DNA of 64,000 bases from Pseudoalteromonas shioyasakiensis (GTDB lineage: Bacteria > Pseudomonadota > Gammaproteobacteria > Enterobacterales > Alteromonadaceae). Shown piece after piece: positions 38,363-47,568 of this stretch. Each line of letters opens with the position of its first letter. Positions within the stretch are counted from its first letter, which is position 1. Under the pieces are notes generated by a model, which saw only the letters and a program-made list of their open reading frames with translations, was not told the origin of the DNA and did not search any database. The stretch lies in the NCBI RefSeq assembly GCF_019134595.1, contig NZ_CP077770.1, positions 3,220,501 to 3,284,500 on the forward strand. The letters are read 5' to 3'. A program made the position numbers and the translations under genes.

Positions 38363-38964
38363 TTTTTAGTGCCCCCTTCATAACGATAAGTCTTGGCAAC
38401 AACACTAAAAGTGAGTTCATTATTGCCAAGAGTTTGAATAGTAAAGTCATGTAAACTTACAATACGCGGTAACTGAGCAACTTTACCAACAAATTCACCA
38501 AATTCATGGTACGTCCCGACGACTTCTATTTTAATTGGTAGTTCTGTATAAAACTCTTTTTCAACTTCAGGTAACCAGCCAATTTTCAAGAAAGTCAAAC
38601 CACTCGTGGTGCCGACGTAAGATAAATCATCTAACAAACCAGGTGTCTCGTTCGAGGTTGGTAAGCGCTTTAATAGCTGCGAGAACTTATCTTCCATTTC
38701 AACCATTTGCTGACGATATATTTCTAGGTTACTCGCAATAGCGTATTTTGCTTTGTATGTTTGGCGAAGCTCAGTTTCTTTGGCTACTGCACTGTGGTAG
38801 CTGGCAATTTCGTCAGACACTAATAAGCTGTAGCTAAAGTATAAAACCAGCGCAGCCACAAACGCACAGCACAAAGCTTTAACAGCGATGGGCCAATCGC
38901 CCATGTTTTCAAGCTCAATTTCATTCCAATCTATATCTGTTAACGCTTTGATATCAAGGTTCAT
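38359..38964 (-). CDS. pilO: Type IV pilus alignment protein PilO
   Basis: Bitopic inner-membrane protein, about 201 residues, with a transmembrane helix (about 28-48), a coiled coil and a ferredoxin-like periplasmic domain. It pairs with PilN. I chose ATG 38964 (MNLDIKALTDIDW), which has GAGG about 6 bases upstream, over the GTG at 38976. The start overlaps the pilN end by 11 bases. Confidence 0.93.
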   Translation of the reverse strand: MNLDIKALTDIDWNEIELENMGDWPIAVKALCCAFVAALVLYFSYSLLVSDEIASYHSAVAKETELRQTYKAKYAIASNLEIYRQQMVEMEDKFSQLLKRLPTSNETPGLLDDLSYVGTTSGLTFLKIGWLPEVEKEFYTELPIKIEVVGTYHEFGEFVGKVAQLPRIVSLHDFTIQTLGNNELTFSVVAKTYRYEGGTKK

Positions 38965-39526
38965 CGCGCACCTCACCTATCTGATCAAACGGCTTAACGT
39001 AAAAATCCATATTAAAATCACTCAATAATCTTGAGGTTTGCTCACCAGCAACGATACCTTGCATAATAGGTCGCTCTAATAAATACGAGCCTTGAACTTG
39101 ACGCAGCATGGTAGATAAACGGTTATTTGATTCACTGCGACCGATTACATGGATGCGGTCATCACGGCGTTCAAGTTTAGTTAAATACACCCCAGCAGGA
39201 ACAATCTTAGCGACTTCGTCCATAATTTGCGTCCCTAGGTTACGGTTACTCTGTAACTCTTCGATGAGGCGCATTCGCTGTTGTAAGTTCTCTTTTTTCT
39301 TATCGAGTTCGTTAATTTCACGAATACGTTGGTTCAGTAAAGCAATTTCTGTATTTAAAAAATTATTTTTTACATTTTGTCCTTCGCGTAAACCACCATA
39401 AAAAGAGCTTAGTAAGTACATACTTAGGAAGCTAGCAACAACTACGCCAAACAGTATAGTAATAAACTTATTCTGGGAGTCTTTTCGTTGTTGTTCGCGC
39501 CATGGCAACAGATTTATATGTGGCAT
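38954..39526 (-). CDS. pilN: Type IV pilus assembly protein PilN
   Basis: A 190-residue bitopic protein. The conserved cytosolic N-terminus INLLPWREQQR binds PilM; it is followed by one transmembrane helix (about 22-44), a coiled coil and a periplasmic ferredoxin-like fold. Its start lies inside the end of pilM (13-base overlap). Confidence 0.95.
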   Translation of the reverse strand: MPHINLLPWREQQRKDSQNKFITILFGVVVASFLSMYLLSSFYGGLREGQNVKNNFLNTEIALLNQRIREINELDKKKENLQQRMRLIEELQSNRNLGTQIMDEVAKIVPAGVYLTKLERRDDRIHVIGRSESNNRLSTMLRQVQGSYLLERPIMQGIVAGEQTSRLLSDFNMDFYVKPFDQIGEVRDEP

Positions 39527-40593
39527 GATGAAAAACTCCTTAATGCCAATCCAGTAGCTATTGCAAACTGAGTACGATGGCGCTGCAACATATTGCGGTC
39601 AACTTTTGGCGAAATCTCAATGTTGGCAAATGGTTCTGCAACTATGGTGTGAATGCCTAGCTCTTCAATTAGCAGTCTATCTAAACCCTCGATCATGGCG
39701 GTACCGCCAGTTAAAACAATATAATCAACTTGGTCTTTACCACTGGTTGTTAAGAACATCTGCACAGCACGTCGAACTTGTTGTAACAATGAAGTTTGGA
39801 ATGGGGCTAAAACTTCGAAAGTGTAATTGGGTGGTAAATCTCCCGTTGTTTTACCAATTTCAGCTTCATCAAAACTCTTGTTGTAATACGCAACAATACT
39901 GTTGGTATATTGGTCACCACCAAATACTTGGTCACGGGTGTAAATTGTTTCGCCTTCTTGCACTACACTTACAAGCATAAGTACAGCGCCAATATCAACC
40001 ACAGCTACGCACTTGTTGTACGCATCACTAGGCAATTGTTGATAGTAAATATCCATCGCTCTACTTAGTGCATAACTTTCTACATCAACAACCCCAGCTT
40101 TTAAATTTGCAACTTCTAGAGCACCGACTCGCGCTTGAACACTCTCCGTTCTCGCAGCTGAAAGCAGTACATTCACTTTACTTGGATCAGCTTCGTTAAT
40201 AGCCAGTTTTTCAAAATCGATATTGACTTCATCCAGCGGGTAAGGGATTAAACTATCAGCTTCAATCGCTATTTGTGACTCTAATTCAGCATCAGTTAAT
40301 GTTACATCCATAAAGATCACCTTAGTGATTACTGTTTGCCCTGACACGGCGACGGCAGCGGTTTGAGCTGATTTAGGAATTTTTCTTTTTAGTTTAGCGA
40401 TAACATTACCAATCGCTTCAATATCTTGAATAGAACGCTCAGACATAGCGCCTTTTGGCATAGGTTCAATAGCTAACGCTTCAAGCCGCATACCCGCGTC
40501 TGTCTCTTGCAACAACACTGCTTTAATACAGTGCGACCCAATGTCGATTCCTACCATCATAGATGAAGGCTTTTTAAATAGCTGACTTAGCAT
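39514..40593 (-). CDS. pilM: Type IV pilus assembly ATPase-like protein PilM
   Basis: Cytosolic actin-like protein of 359 residues that binds the N-terminus of PilN and links the alignment complex to the motor. The nucleotide-binding signature GIDIGSHCIKAV and the second phosphate loop VVDIGAVLMLV are visible, as is YIVLTGGTAMI. It is first in the pilMNOPQ operon and divergent from mrcA across 132 bases. Confidence 0.95.
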   Translation of the reverse strand: MLSQLFKKPSSMMVGIDIGSHCIKAVLLQETDAGMRLEALAIEPMPKGAMSERSIQDIEAIGNVIAKLKRKIPKSAQTAAVAVSGQTVITKVIFMDVTLTDAELESQIAIEADSLIPYPLDEVNIDFEKLAINEADPSKVNVLLSAARTESVQARVGALEVANLKAGVVDVESYALSRAMDIYYQQLPSDAYNKCVAVVDIGAVLMLVSVVQEGETIYTRDQVFGGDQYTNSIVAYYNKSFDEAEIGKTTGDLPPNYTFEVLAPFQTSLLQQVRRAVQMFLTTSGKDQVDYIVLTGGTAMIEGLDRLLIEELGIHTIVAEPFANIEISPKVDRNMLQRHRTQFAIATGLALRSFSSCHI

Positions 40594-40725
40594 GTTTGCA
40601 ACTTGGCCTTTGTTTTAATAATAAACAAGTTATAATTTTTGTCTGAAAAAATATTATTCATTTTTTAATCAATATATACTAGCAGTCTCCGATTCTAATT
40701 GGGAGTCCATTTAGGGAAAATATAA

Positions 40726-43230
40726 GTGATTTTATTAAAGCGAACTTTACAATTTATTATCATTTGCTCATTCTTGGGGCTAATCACTTTAGTTGGTCTA
40801 TACTATTACGTTAAACCTGACATTCCTAGCGTTCAGGTTTTAAAAGACGTTCAATTACAGACACCTATGCAGGTATTCTCACGTGATGGATTATTGATTA
40901 ACCAATTCGGTGAAAAACGCCGCATTCCCGTTACAATAGATCAAATCCCCCAACCATTAATCGATGCAATTTTAGCAACAGAAGATAACCGTTTTTACGA
41001 GCATATCGGTATCGATCCAATTGGTATTGTCCGTTCAGCCATTGTACTCATATCTACAGGCGAAAAGAAACAAGGCGCAAGTACGGTAACAATGCAGCTT
41101 GCCCGTAACTTCTTCTTAACTAGAGAAAAAGCATACATTCGTAAGGTCAAAGAGATCTTCATTGCTTTACATATCGAAAGTATATTAACTAAAGACGAAA
41201 TCCTCGAATTATATTTAAATAAAATTGAATTAGGTAACCGAGCTTTTGGTATTGGTGCAGCTGCGCAAGTTTACTATGGCAAAGACCTTAATGAACTAAC
41301 CTTAGCACAAATGGCGATGATTGCGGGTCTACCAAAAGCTCCATCAGCCCTTAACCCTATTCGTAATCCGGTACGCGCAAAGTCACGTCGCAACGTTGTA
41401 CTAGGCCGTATGTATACCGAGAAGTATATTACACAGAGTGAATACGAAGAGGCTATCAATGCCCCAATTACAGCAAAATTCCACGGCGCAGAAATTGAAG
41501 TTTACGCCCCTTATATCTCTGAGATGGTGCGAGCTGAAATGGTTAAACGCTATGGTCATGAGCGGGCTTACAATACTGGTTTTAAAGTTTACACCAGTGT
41601 TGACTCAAATATTCAGCAAGCCGCACAAGATGCCATTGTTGATAACTTACACGCTTACGATATGCGTCATGGCTATCGTGGTGCTACGGCTCAGTTATGG
41701 GACAGCGAAAACGAAAGTCCACTTAGCCAAGAAGAGATCTTATCTAAATTAAAAGATGTCAAAGAGTTTGGCCCACTATTAGCTGGTGTTGTAACGAATG
41801 TTGCTGAACAGTCAATCAATGTATTACTAAAAAGCGGTGAACAAGTGACTGTTGAGTGGGATGGCCTAAAATGGGCACGTAAGTATATTACCCGTTACCG
41901 TCAAAGCTTCGCACCAAAAACGGCTACTGAAATTTTATCAGCGGGAGCGCAAATTTGGCTGCGTAAAAATGCAGATGAAAGCTACATCCTTAGCCAAGTA
42001 CCAGAAGCATCGAGCGCACTTGTTTCACTTGACCCACAAGATGGTCGTATTAAAGCCATTGTCGGTGGTTACAGCTTTGAACAAAGCCAATACAATCGCG
42101 CAGTTCAAGCAAAGCGCCAAGTTGGTTCAAACATTAAGCCATTTATTTATTCAGCGGCACTTGAAAACGGCTACACACTTGCTTCAATTCTCAACGATGC
42201 ACCTATTAATCAATGGGATAAAAGCCAAGGTGTGGCATGGCGACCTAAGAACAGCCCTGCTGTTTATAACGGCCCTATTCGTATTCGCCGTGCACTCGCT
42301 CAATCGAAAAACGTAATTTCTGTACGCTTACTACGTGGTGTTGGTCTTGAGCGTACTGCAGATCACTTACTTAAGTTTGGCTTTTCAAATAGCGATATTA
42401 ACCGTAGCGAGTCATTGGCTCTGGGTAGTGCCTCAATCACACCTCTTGAACTAGCTCGCGGGATGAGTACTTTCGCCAATGGCGGCCACTTAATTACACC
42501 TTACTTTATTTCTGAAATTCAGGATTCTGCTGGTAATGTGTTATTCAAAACCGAGCCAGAACTTGCCTGTGATGAACCAGAACCAGTTGTAACACCTGAG
42601 TTTGCATCACTAAATAATAATCAGTTGAATCAATCAGAAGGTTTGAGCACTCCACGTTGTGCACCGCGTATCATTTCAAAGCAAAATGCATTCTTAATTT
42701 CGCAAGCTATGCACAGTGCAATTTGGGGTGGTGGTAGCTGGACTCACAAAACAGGCTGGAGTGGTACAGGCTGGCGTGCACAGGCGCTTGACCGTCGTGA
42801 TCTAGCAGGTAAAACAGGTACTACCAATGACTCGGTTGATACGTGGTTCAGTGGCTTTAACCGCAATGTGATGACCTCGGTATGGGTTGGTTTTGATAAC
42901 CCTGGAAAAGCCCTTGGCCGTTCGACCTACAATAGTAACCTCGATAAGTCACAAATCTCTGGTGCAGAATCGGGGGCTAAAACAGCACAACCTGCATGGG
43001 TCGACTTTATGCGTGCTGCCCTCGATGGCATGCCAGAAGCACCTATTGAGTTTCCTGAAGGTTTGGTATCGGTTCGTATCGACTTAGCAACAGGTCTTTT
43101 AAGCCATAAGAATGACTATACCAGTCGTTTTGAATACTTTATCAAAGGCACAGCACCAACCAAGTACGTACTTGATCAACCAACAGACGTATTTGAAGAA
43201 AAGCTCAGCACTGAGGAAGAGTTGTTCTAA
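40726..43230 (+). CDS. mrcA: Penicillin-binding protein 1A (bifunctional)
   Basis: Inner-membrane murein synthase with glycosyltransferase (GT51) and transpeptidase activities, 834 residues. An N-terminal membrane anchor (about 8-28) is followed by the GT51 motif EDNRFYEHIGIDPIG with its catalytic Glu. The PBP1a-specific middle domain comes next, then the transpeptidase motifs SNIK (SxxK), SKN (SxN) and KTGTT. The GTG start is preceded by TTAGGGA. It lies divergent from pilMNOPQ, as mrcA and hofMNOPQ are in E. coli. In E. coli PBP1a works with the elongasome, whose mre genes are also in this window. Confidence 0.97.
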   Translation: MILLKRTLQFIIICSFLGLITLVGLYYYVKPDIPSVQVLKDVQLQTPMQVFSRDGLLINQFGEKRRIPVTIDQIPQPLIDAILATEDNRFYEHIGIDPIGIVRSAIVLISTGEKKQGASTVTMQLARNFFLTREKAYIRKVKEIFIALHIESILTKDEILELYLNKIELGNRAFGIGAAAQVYYGKDLNELTLAQMAMIAGLPKAPSALNPIRNPVRAKSRRNVVLGRMYTEKYITQSEYEEAINAPITAKFHGAEIEVYAPYISEMVRAEMVKRYGHERAYNTGFKVYTSVDSNIQQAAQDAIVDNLHAYDMRHGYRGATAQLWDSENESPLSQEEILSKLKDVKEFGPLLAGVVTNVAEQSINVLLKSGEQVTVEWDGLKWARKYITRYRQSFAPKTATEILSAGAQIWLRKNADESYILSQVPEASSALVSLDPQDGRIKAIVGGYSFEQSQYNRAVQAKRQVGSNIKPFIYSAALENGYTLASILNDAPINQWDKSQGVAWRPKNSPAVYNGPIRIRRALAQSKNVISVRLLRGVGLERTADHLLKFGFSNSDINRSESLALGSASITPLELARGMSTFANGGHLITPYFISEIQDSAGNVLFKTEPELACDEPEPVVTPEFASLNNNQLNQSEGLSTPRCAPRIISKQNAFLISQAMHSAIWGGGSWTHKTGWSGTGWRAQALDRRDLAGKTGTTNDSVDTWFSGFNRNVMTSVWVGFDNPGKALGRSTYNSNLDKSQISGAESGAKTAQPAWVDFMRAALDGMPEAPIEFPEGLVSVRIDLATGLLSHKNDYTSRFEYFIKGTAPTKYVLDQPTDVFEEKLSTEEELF

Positions 43231-43260
43231 ATAAGTGAATTGCTATTTTGAAACAATAAA

Positions 43261-43283
43261 AAAGCGCCTTTAAGGCGCTTTTT
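43261..43283. terminator. Bidirectional terminator between mrcA and metL
   Basis: Palindrome AAAGCGCC / GGCGCTTT with A and T runs flanking it, between the convergent stops of mrcA and metL. Confidence 0.88.
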
Positions 43284-43313
43284 GCTTAGCTATTTAAACT
43301 AAGATCAGCAAAA

Positions 43314-45659
43314 TTATTTTAGGTTATTTACCAGCCAATATAGGTCTGAGTGCACCCCAGCGGCAGTGACTTCTTTACCCGCGCCGGGGCCTTGGATCAC
43401 TAATGCATTGTCTGTATACCACTGTGAATTGATCACAAAGATGTTATCGCCCGGTTTAAGGCTTGCTAATACATCATCTTTACCAACATTGACTAAACCG
43501 ACTTGAGCCTGAACCTTACCATCAACGAGTGTGATAGCACCGGTGTAGCGCACTACTTTATCTTCAGCTGCAGCTTGGGCTGCTTTTTCTGTCATAAATT
43601 CATCGAGTAGCTGTTTGTTTGCAAGGAAATCTTGCCAGCTTCCTGCTGCAAGCTGTTCAGGCATCAGAGGTGTTAAAGCTATCTCATCTAGCTCTAAATC
43701 AAGGCCTAGATCTCGCGCTAATATAAGCAGTTTACGCTGCATATCGCGGCCAGATAAATCTTCACGAGGATCTGGCTCTGTATAACCCATTTGCTGTGCT
43801 TGTAGCACTAAATCTGAAAACGGCACGCTACCATCATAACTGCTGCATAACCACGATAAAGTACCCGAGAATACCCCTTCAATACGGTTAATGCTGTCTC
43901 CACTATTTTGCAAATCAGCCAAAGCAAAGTTAATCGGTAAACCTGCGCCTACACTGGTGTTGTAGCGCCATAGTAGATTTCGCTCAGCTAAATTAGTGCG
44001 TAAGTTTTGATACCAACTATTCGCAGCAGTACCTGCATATTTGTTCGCACTGATCAAATGACAGTTAAGCTCTACAAAATCAGGATACAACTGACTAAAA
44101 GCCTCACTCGCTGTGATATCAATTATCACTTTGTGCTCATAATCTAGCTCATTGATACGTGCTAATAATTCAGCTTTGTCGTAGCTTTGCGCTTCGTTGT
44201 GCCACTGCTCCTGCCATGTTTCACTATTTAAACCACTGGCACTAAATAGCATTTGCTTAGAGCGGAGAAGAGCAACCACTTTTATTTTATAATGGGCAGA
44301 TAAACGAGCAAACTGAGCTTGGAGTTGCGATAAGAACACCTCGCCTACATTACCAAGGCCAGCAACGATAATGGCCAACTCTTGGCCTTTGTTTACCAGC
44401 TTGTCATGTAGAAGAGTTAAAACATCACTATCAATTGCTTGATCATTTAAGATCAACACATAGTTATCGTCTTGCTGTACAAAACGAGGGTGAATGCTTT
44501 GCTCTTTTAAAAGCGCTGTTGCTTGCTCTGTTAGGGCAATTACATCAGCTGTTGGTGCAACCACTGCACAACCACTTAAATTAGACTCGACAATATTGGC
44601 ACGACCCGCTAAATGGCTCACAACCTGATGAGTACTTTGACCAGGTACTAACAAGTAAGTATCGCCCTGTTTAGTAAAGTGGTGCAGGCTGTGTTGAATT
44701 AACTGACTAAGCTCACCGACTTCACCACTGCTTAGTTTATCAACCCGTAATAAATCGATGTTATCTAAGGTAGTAATAAAACGCTTTGCTTTACTGTAGC
44801 CTTCTTTTACTACTTCGGTTGGCGTTGCATCACAATCAAAACTACTTCTTACCACCAATTTAATTTCTGTGTCTTTTAACGGCGACAAGGTTTTTGCATG
44901 CAATACTGGGTTACCCAAACGCGCTAATAAGTTAGCTTGCTCGCGGCACACCTTGGCATACTTAACTGCATTTTTAACTTTACGAGGGTCAGTACTAAAT
45001 ACACCTTGTGTGTCTGTCCAGATAGACACTTGCTTAGCAAAAGTATAACTCGCTAACAAGGTGGCACTGTAATCACTGCCATTGCGGCCTAATGTCACCG
45101 TATTACCTTGGCAATCTGCAGCTATAAAACCCGTTACTACGTTGATATGTGTTCTGCTAATCGCATCACTGCATTGCTGTTGGTTTTTTTGATGTAAAAG
45201 CTGACCATCATTTAGAGTAAACAGCTGTCTTGCATCAACATCTTGCGCATCAACACCTAACTGATTTAGGTAAGCAGCCAATAACCGCGCCGACCACACT
45301 TCACCATGAGCAAGTAAAGGTGCTTCAAGTAACTGCTGCTGACTAATTAATTCATTTAATACGGCAAGTTCATCTTTTAACTGTGCCAAGGCCTGTTGTT
45401 TATTCTGACCTGTAAGTAGCTGCTCAATTAAAGCCCGTTGATTGTTATCAATAAGCAATAGAATATCGCTAACAGCCTGGCTATCTTGCTGCTGGTAACT
45501 TTGCCAAAGCTTTACTAGGGTATCGGTTGTTTTACCCGATGCCGACACAACTACGCAATCGCCCTGCTCAGTATTCGCAAGAACGATGTTCGCTACCGCA
45601 TGATAACGATCTGCCGAGCTTAAGCTTGAACCACCAAATTTATGAACAATATTTACCAT
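43314..45659 (-). CDS. metL: Bifunctional aspartokinase II / homoserine dehydrogenase II
   Basis: About 781 residues. The N-terminal aspartokinase begins VHKFGGSSLSSADRY. The linker carries regulatory-like sequence. The C-terminal homoserine dehydrogenase has VAGLGNVGEVFL (NAD-binding), SANKYAG and GVFSGTLSWL. It provides two steps from aspartate to homoserine for methionine synthesis. I favour ATG 45659 (MVNIVHKFG), 5 bases after the metB stop, over GTG 45671. It is identified as MetL rather than ThrA by its neighbours metB and metJ, and presumably shares the met-box-controlled transcript. Confidence 0.93.
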   Translation of the reverse strand: MVNIVHKFGGSSLSSADRYHAVANIVLANTEQGDCVVVSASGKTTDTLVKLWQSYQQQDSQAVSDILLLIDNNQRALIEQLLTGQNKQQALAQLKDELAVLNELISQQQLLEAPLLAHGEVWSARLLAAYLNQLGVDAQDVDARQLFTLNDGQLLHQKNQQQCSDAISRTHINVVTGFIAADCQGNTVTLGRNGSDYSATLLASYTFAKQVSIWTDTQGVFSTDPRKVKNAVKYAKVCREQANLLARLGNPVLHAKTLSPLKDTEIKLVVRSSFDCDATPTEVVKEGYSKAKRFITTLDNIDLLRVDKLSSGEVGELSQLIQHSLHHFTKQGDTYLLVPGQSTHQVVSHLAGRANIVESNLSGCAVVAPTADVIALTEQATALLKEQSIHPRFVQQDDNYVLILNDQAIDSDVLTLLHDKLVNKGQELAIIVAGLGNVGEVFLSQLQAQFARLSAHYKIKVVALLRSKQMLFSASGLNSETWQEQWHNEAQSYDKAELLARINELDYEHKVIIDITASEAFSQLYPDFVELNCHLISANKYAGTAANSWYQNLRTNLAERNLLWRYNTSVGAGLPINFALADLQNSGDSINRIEGVFSGTLSWLCSSYDGSVPFSDLVLQAQQMGYTEPDPREDLSGRDMQRKLLILARDLGLDLELDEIALTPLMPEQLAAGSWQDFLANKQLLDEFMTEKAAQAAAEDKVVRYTGAITLVDGKVQAQVGLVNVGKDDVLASLKPGDNIFVINSQWYTDNALVIQGPGAGKEVTAAGVHSDLYWLVNNLK

Positions 45660-45664
45660 TTCTT

Positions 45665-46924
45665 CTACCACAATGCCGTATGTGCTGGCGTTAACTTAAA
45701 TGACGCGTTTTGCTGTGTATCTTGCTGTGTTAGCTTAGCTTCAGCTTTTGTAACTTGTTGGCCTTGACCTGGTTTTACTAAATTGAAAACACGGTCTAAA
45801 TCTGCAATGAGATCTTTTACGTCTTCAATGCCTACAGAAATACGGATCAGCGTATCGCCCACACCAGCTTCAAGGCGCGCTTTAGGCTCCATGCCTGCGT
45901 GCGTCATTGTTGCAGGGTGACAAATCAAGCTTTCTACCCCACCTAGCGACTCAGCAAGGCTAAAATCTTTAAGACTAGTTAAAAACGCAGCAGCATCGTT
46001 AATGTCGCCTTTAATATCAAAGCTCACCATGCCACCAAAACCACGTTGCTGTGCTTTAGCAAGCTCATGTTGTGGGTGAGAAGCAAGGCCAGGGTAGTAA
46101 ACTTGGCTTACATAAGGTGAACTCTCTAAATACTCAGCAATGGCAAAGGCATTTTCTTGGTGCTGCTTTAAACGGACATTTAAAGTACGTAAACCACGAA
46201 GCGTTAAGTAGCTGTCAAATGGTGCTCCAGTAATACCGATATTATTCGCCCACCAAGCAAGCTCATCGCCTAGCTCTTGCGTTGCAGCAATCACTGCACC
46301 GCCCACTACATCAGAGTGACCATTGATGTATTTAGTGGTTGAGTGCACAACAATATCAACACCAAACTCAATTGGGTTTTGTAATGCAGGTGATAAGAAG
46401 GTGTTGTCAGCCGCAACCAAAGCACCACACTGCTTAGCAATGCTAGTGATTGCTTTAATATCTGTTAAACGCAAGATTGGGTTACTTGGCGTTTCAATCC
46501 AAATCAACTTAGGTTTAATCGCTAAAATTTCTTGGAGGTTTTCAGTTTTAGTTAAATCCAAAACTTTTAGTTTTAACAGGCCACGTTTTTCAAGCGAGGT
46601 GAATAAACGGTAACTACCGCCATAACAGTCATGTGGGATCACTAACGTATCGTCACTGTTTAAAAGCTGAGTGGCTAAATGCACAGCAGACATACCTGTT
46701 GCAGTTATAATACCTCTTGCACCACCTTCCAGCTCAGCTAAGGTTTCAGCTAAAATATCGCGATTCGGGTTACCACTGCGGCCATAGTCATACTGGCGCT
46801 TAGTATCAAAATCAGCAAACGAATAGGTGGTTGATAAGTAAATTGGCGGTACAACCGCACCATGGTGTTTATCGGCTTCGATGCCGTGACGAACAGCAAT
46901 CGTCGCTTTATTTTTTTCGCTCAT
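45665..46924 (-). CDS. metB: Cystathionine gamma-synthase
   Basis: PLP enzyme making cystathionine from an O-acylhomoserine and cysteine. 419 residues compared with 386 in E. coli; the excess is a Gln/Lys-rich C-terminal extension of about 35 residues (from about VKPGQGQQ). The PLP lysine motif HSTTKYINGHSD and the substrate loop YDYGRSGNPNRD are present. It is first in metB-metL and divergent from metJ. Two clusters of met boxes lie just upstream, so repression by MetJ-AdoMet is expected. Confidence 0.93.
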   Translation of the reverse strand: MSEKNKATIAVRHGIEADKHHGAVVPPIYLSTTYSFADFDTKRQYDYGRSGNPNRDILAETLAELEGGARGIITATGMSAVHLATQLLNSDDTLVIPHDCYGGSYRLFTSLEKRGLLKLKVLDLTKTENLQEILAIKPKLIWIETPSNPILRLTDIKAITSIAKQCGALVAADNTFLSPALQNPIEFGVDIVVHSTTKYINGHSDVVGGAVIAATQELGDELAWWANNIGITGAPFDSYLTLRGLRTLNVRLKQHQENAFAIAEYLESSPYVSQVYYPGLASHPQHELAKAQQRGFGGMVSFDIKGDINDAAAFLTSLKDFSLAESLGGVESLICHPATMTHAGMEPKARLEAGVGDTLIRISVGIEDVKDLIADLDRVFNLVKPGQGQQVTKAEAKLTQQDTQQNASFKLTPAHTALW

Positions 46925-46945
46925 TTCATCACCTATTCTTAAATT

Positions 46946-46977
46946 GGATGTTTAGACGTCTAAAAGGTTAGATGATC
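46946..46977. promoter_or_regulatory. MetJ operator, cluster 1 (contains a perfect met box)
   Basis: AGACGTCT at 46954-46961 is an exact match to the met-box consensus. In 8-bp phase beside it are GGATGTTT, AAAAGGTT and AGATGATC, each about half matching. It is 22 bases before the metB start. Confidence 0.8.
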
Positions 46978-47013
46978 AAATATGAGAAGTCAAAGCATTT
47001 ATGGCTCACACAT

Positions 47014-47053
47014 AGAAGTTTATACATTTACACGACTAGATGGCTAAATAACT
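47014..47053. promoter_or_regulatory. MetJ operator, cluster 2 (five tandem 8-bp boxes)
   Basis: Five consecutive octamers in exact 8-bp phase: AGAAGTTT, ATACATTT, ACACGACT, AGATGGCT and AAATAACT. They match AGACGTCT at 6, 5, 6, 6 and 4 positions. They lie midway between metB and metJ, and MetJ dimers bind such tandem boxes cooperatively. Confidence 0.75.
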
Positions 47054-47148
47054 AGTATTTGACTATCTTTTTTAAAGAGATAGAATTTCCGCATCTTGCG
47101 CTGTGAATAAGGCGTAAATCACTGACAACCGAGGCAACGAAACAACTT

Positions 47149-47469
47149 ATGGCTAAATGGAACGGTGAATACATTCACCCATATGCAGAACACGGTAAAA
47201 AATCAGAACAAGTAAAAAAGATTACCGTATCAATCCCACTTAACGTATTAAAAGTATTAACTGACGAGCGTACACGCCGTCAGATCAATAACCTGCGTCA
47301 TGCGACGAACAGTGAGTTATTGTGTGAAGCTTTCTTACATGCTTTTACAGGTCAACCATTACCAAATGATGACGACCTACGTAAAGACAACCCTGAAAAG
47401 GTACCTGAAGAAGTTAAAAAGATTATGCAAGAAATGGGATTAGATATCCCTGTGCTTGATTCAGAATAA
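47149..47469 (+). CDS. metJ: Methionine repressor MetJ
   Basis: Ribbon-helix-helix repressor that binds tandem met boxes with S-adenosylmethionine as corepressor. 106 residues (E. coli 104). The beta-strand DNA-reading segment [14 protein letters not shown] and helix [20 protein letters not shown] are strongly conserved. It is divergent from metB, and the 224-base gap holds the operator clusters, so autoregulation is likely. Confidence 0.97.
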   Translation: MAKWNGEYIHPYAEHGKKSEQVKKITVSIPLNVLKVLTDERTRRQINNLRHATNSELLCEAFLHAFTGQPLPNDDDLRKDNPEKVPEEVKKIMQEMGLDIPVLDSE

Positions 47470-47510
47470 GTATTTCGGCCATCGGATCACCGCCGATAAT
47501 CGCAGATATA

Positions 47511-47537
47511 AAAAACTCAGCCTAGGCTGAGTTTTTT
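47511..47537. terminator. Bidirectional terminator between metJ and the malic enzyme gene
   Basis: Palindrome AAACTCAGCC TA GGCTGAGTTT flanked by A and T runs, between the convergent genes. Confidence 0.88.
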
Positions 47538-47568
47538 ATTGCGCGATATACCTAATAGCTAATTAAGT

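Noticed and set aside
40594..40725. Sigma-70 promoter between pilM and mrcA
   Set aside because: A TATACT is present at 40675-40680, but no -35 hexamer occurs at suitable spacing, so I did not call it.
46323..46613. Antisense open frame within metB
   Set aside because: No family resemblance, and it is fully covered by a well-supported gene on the other strand.
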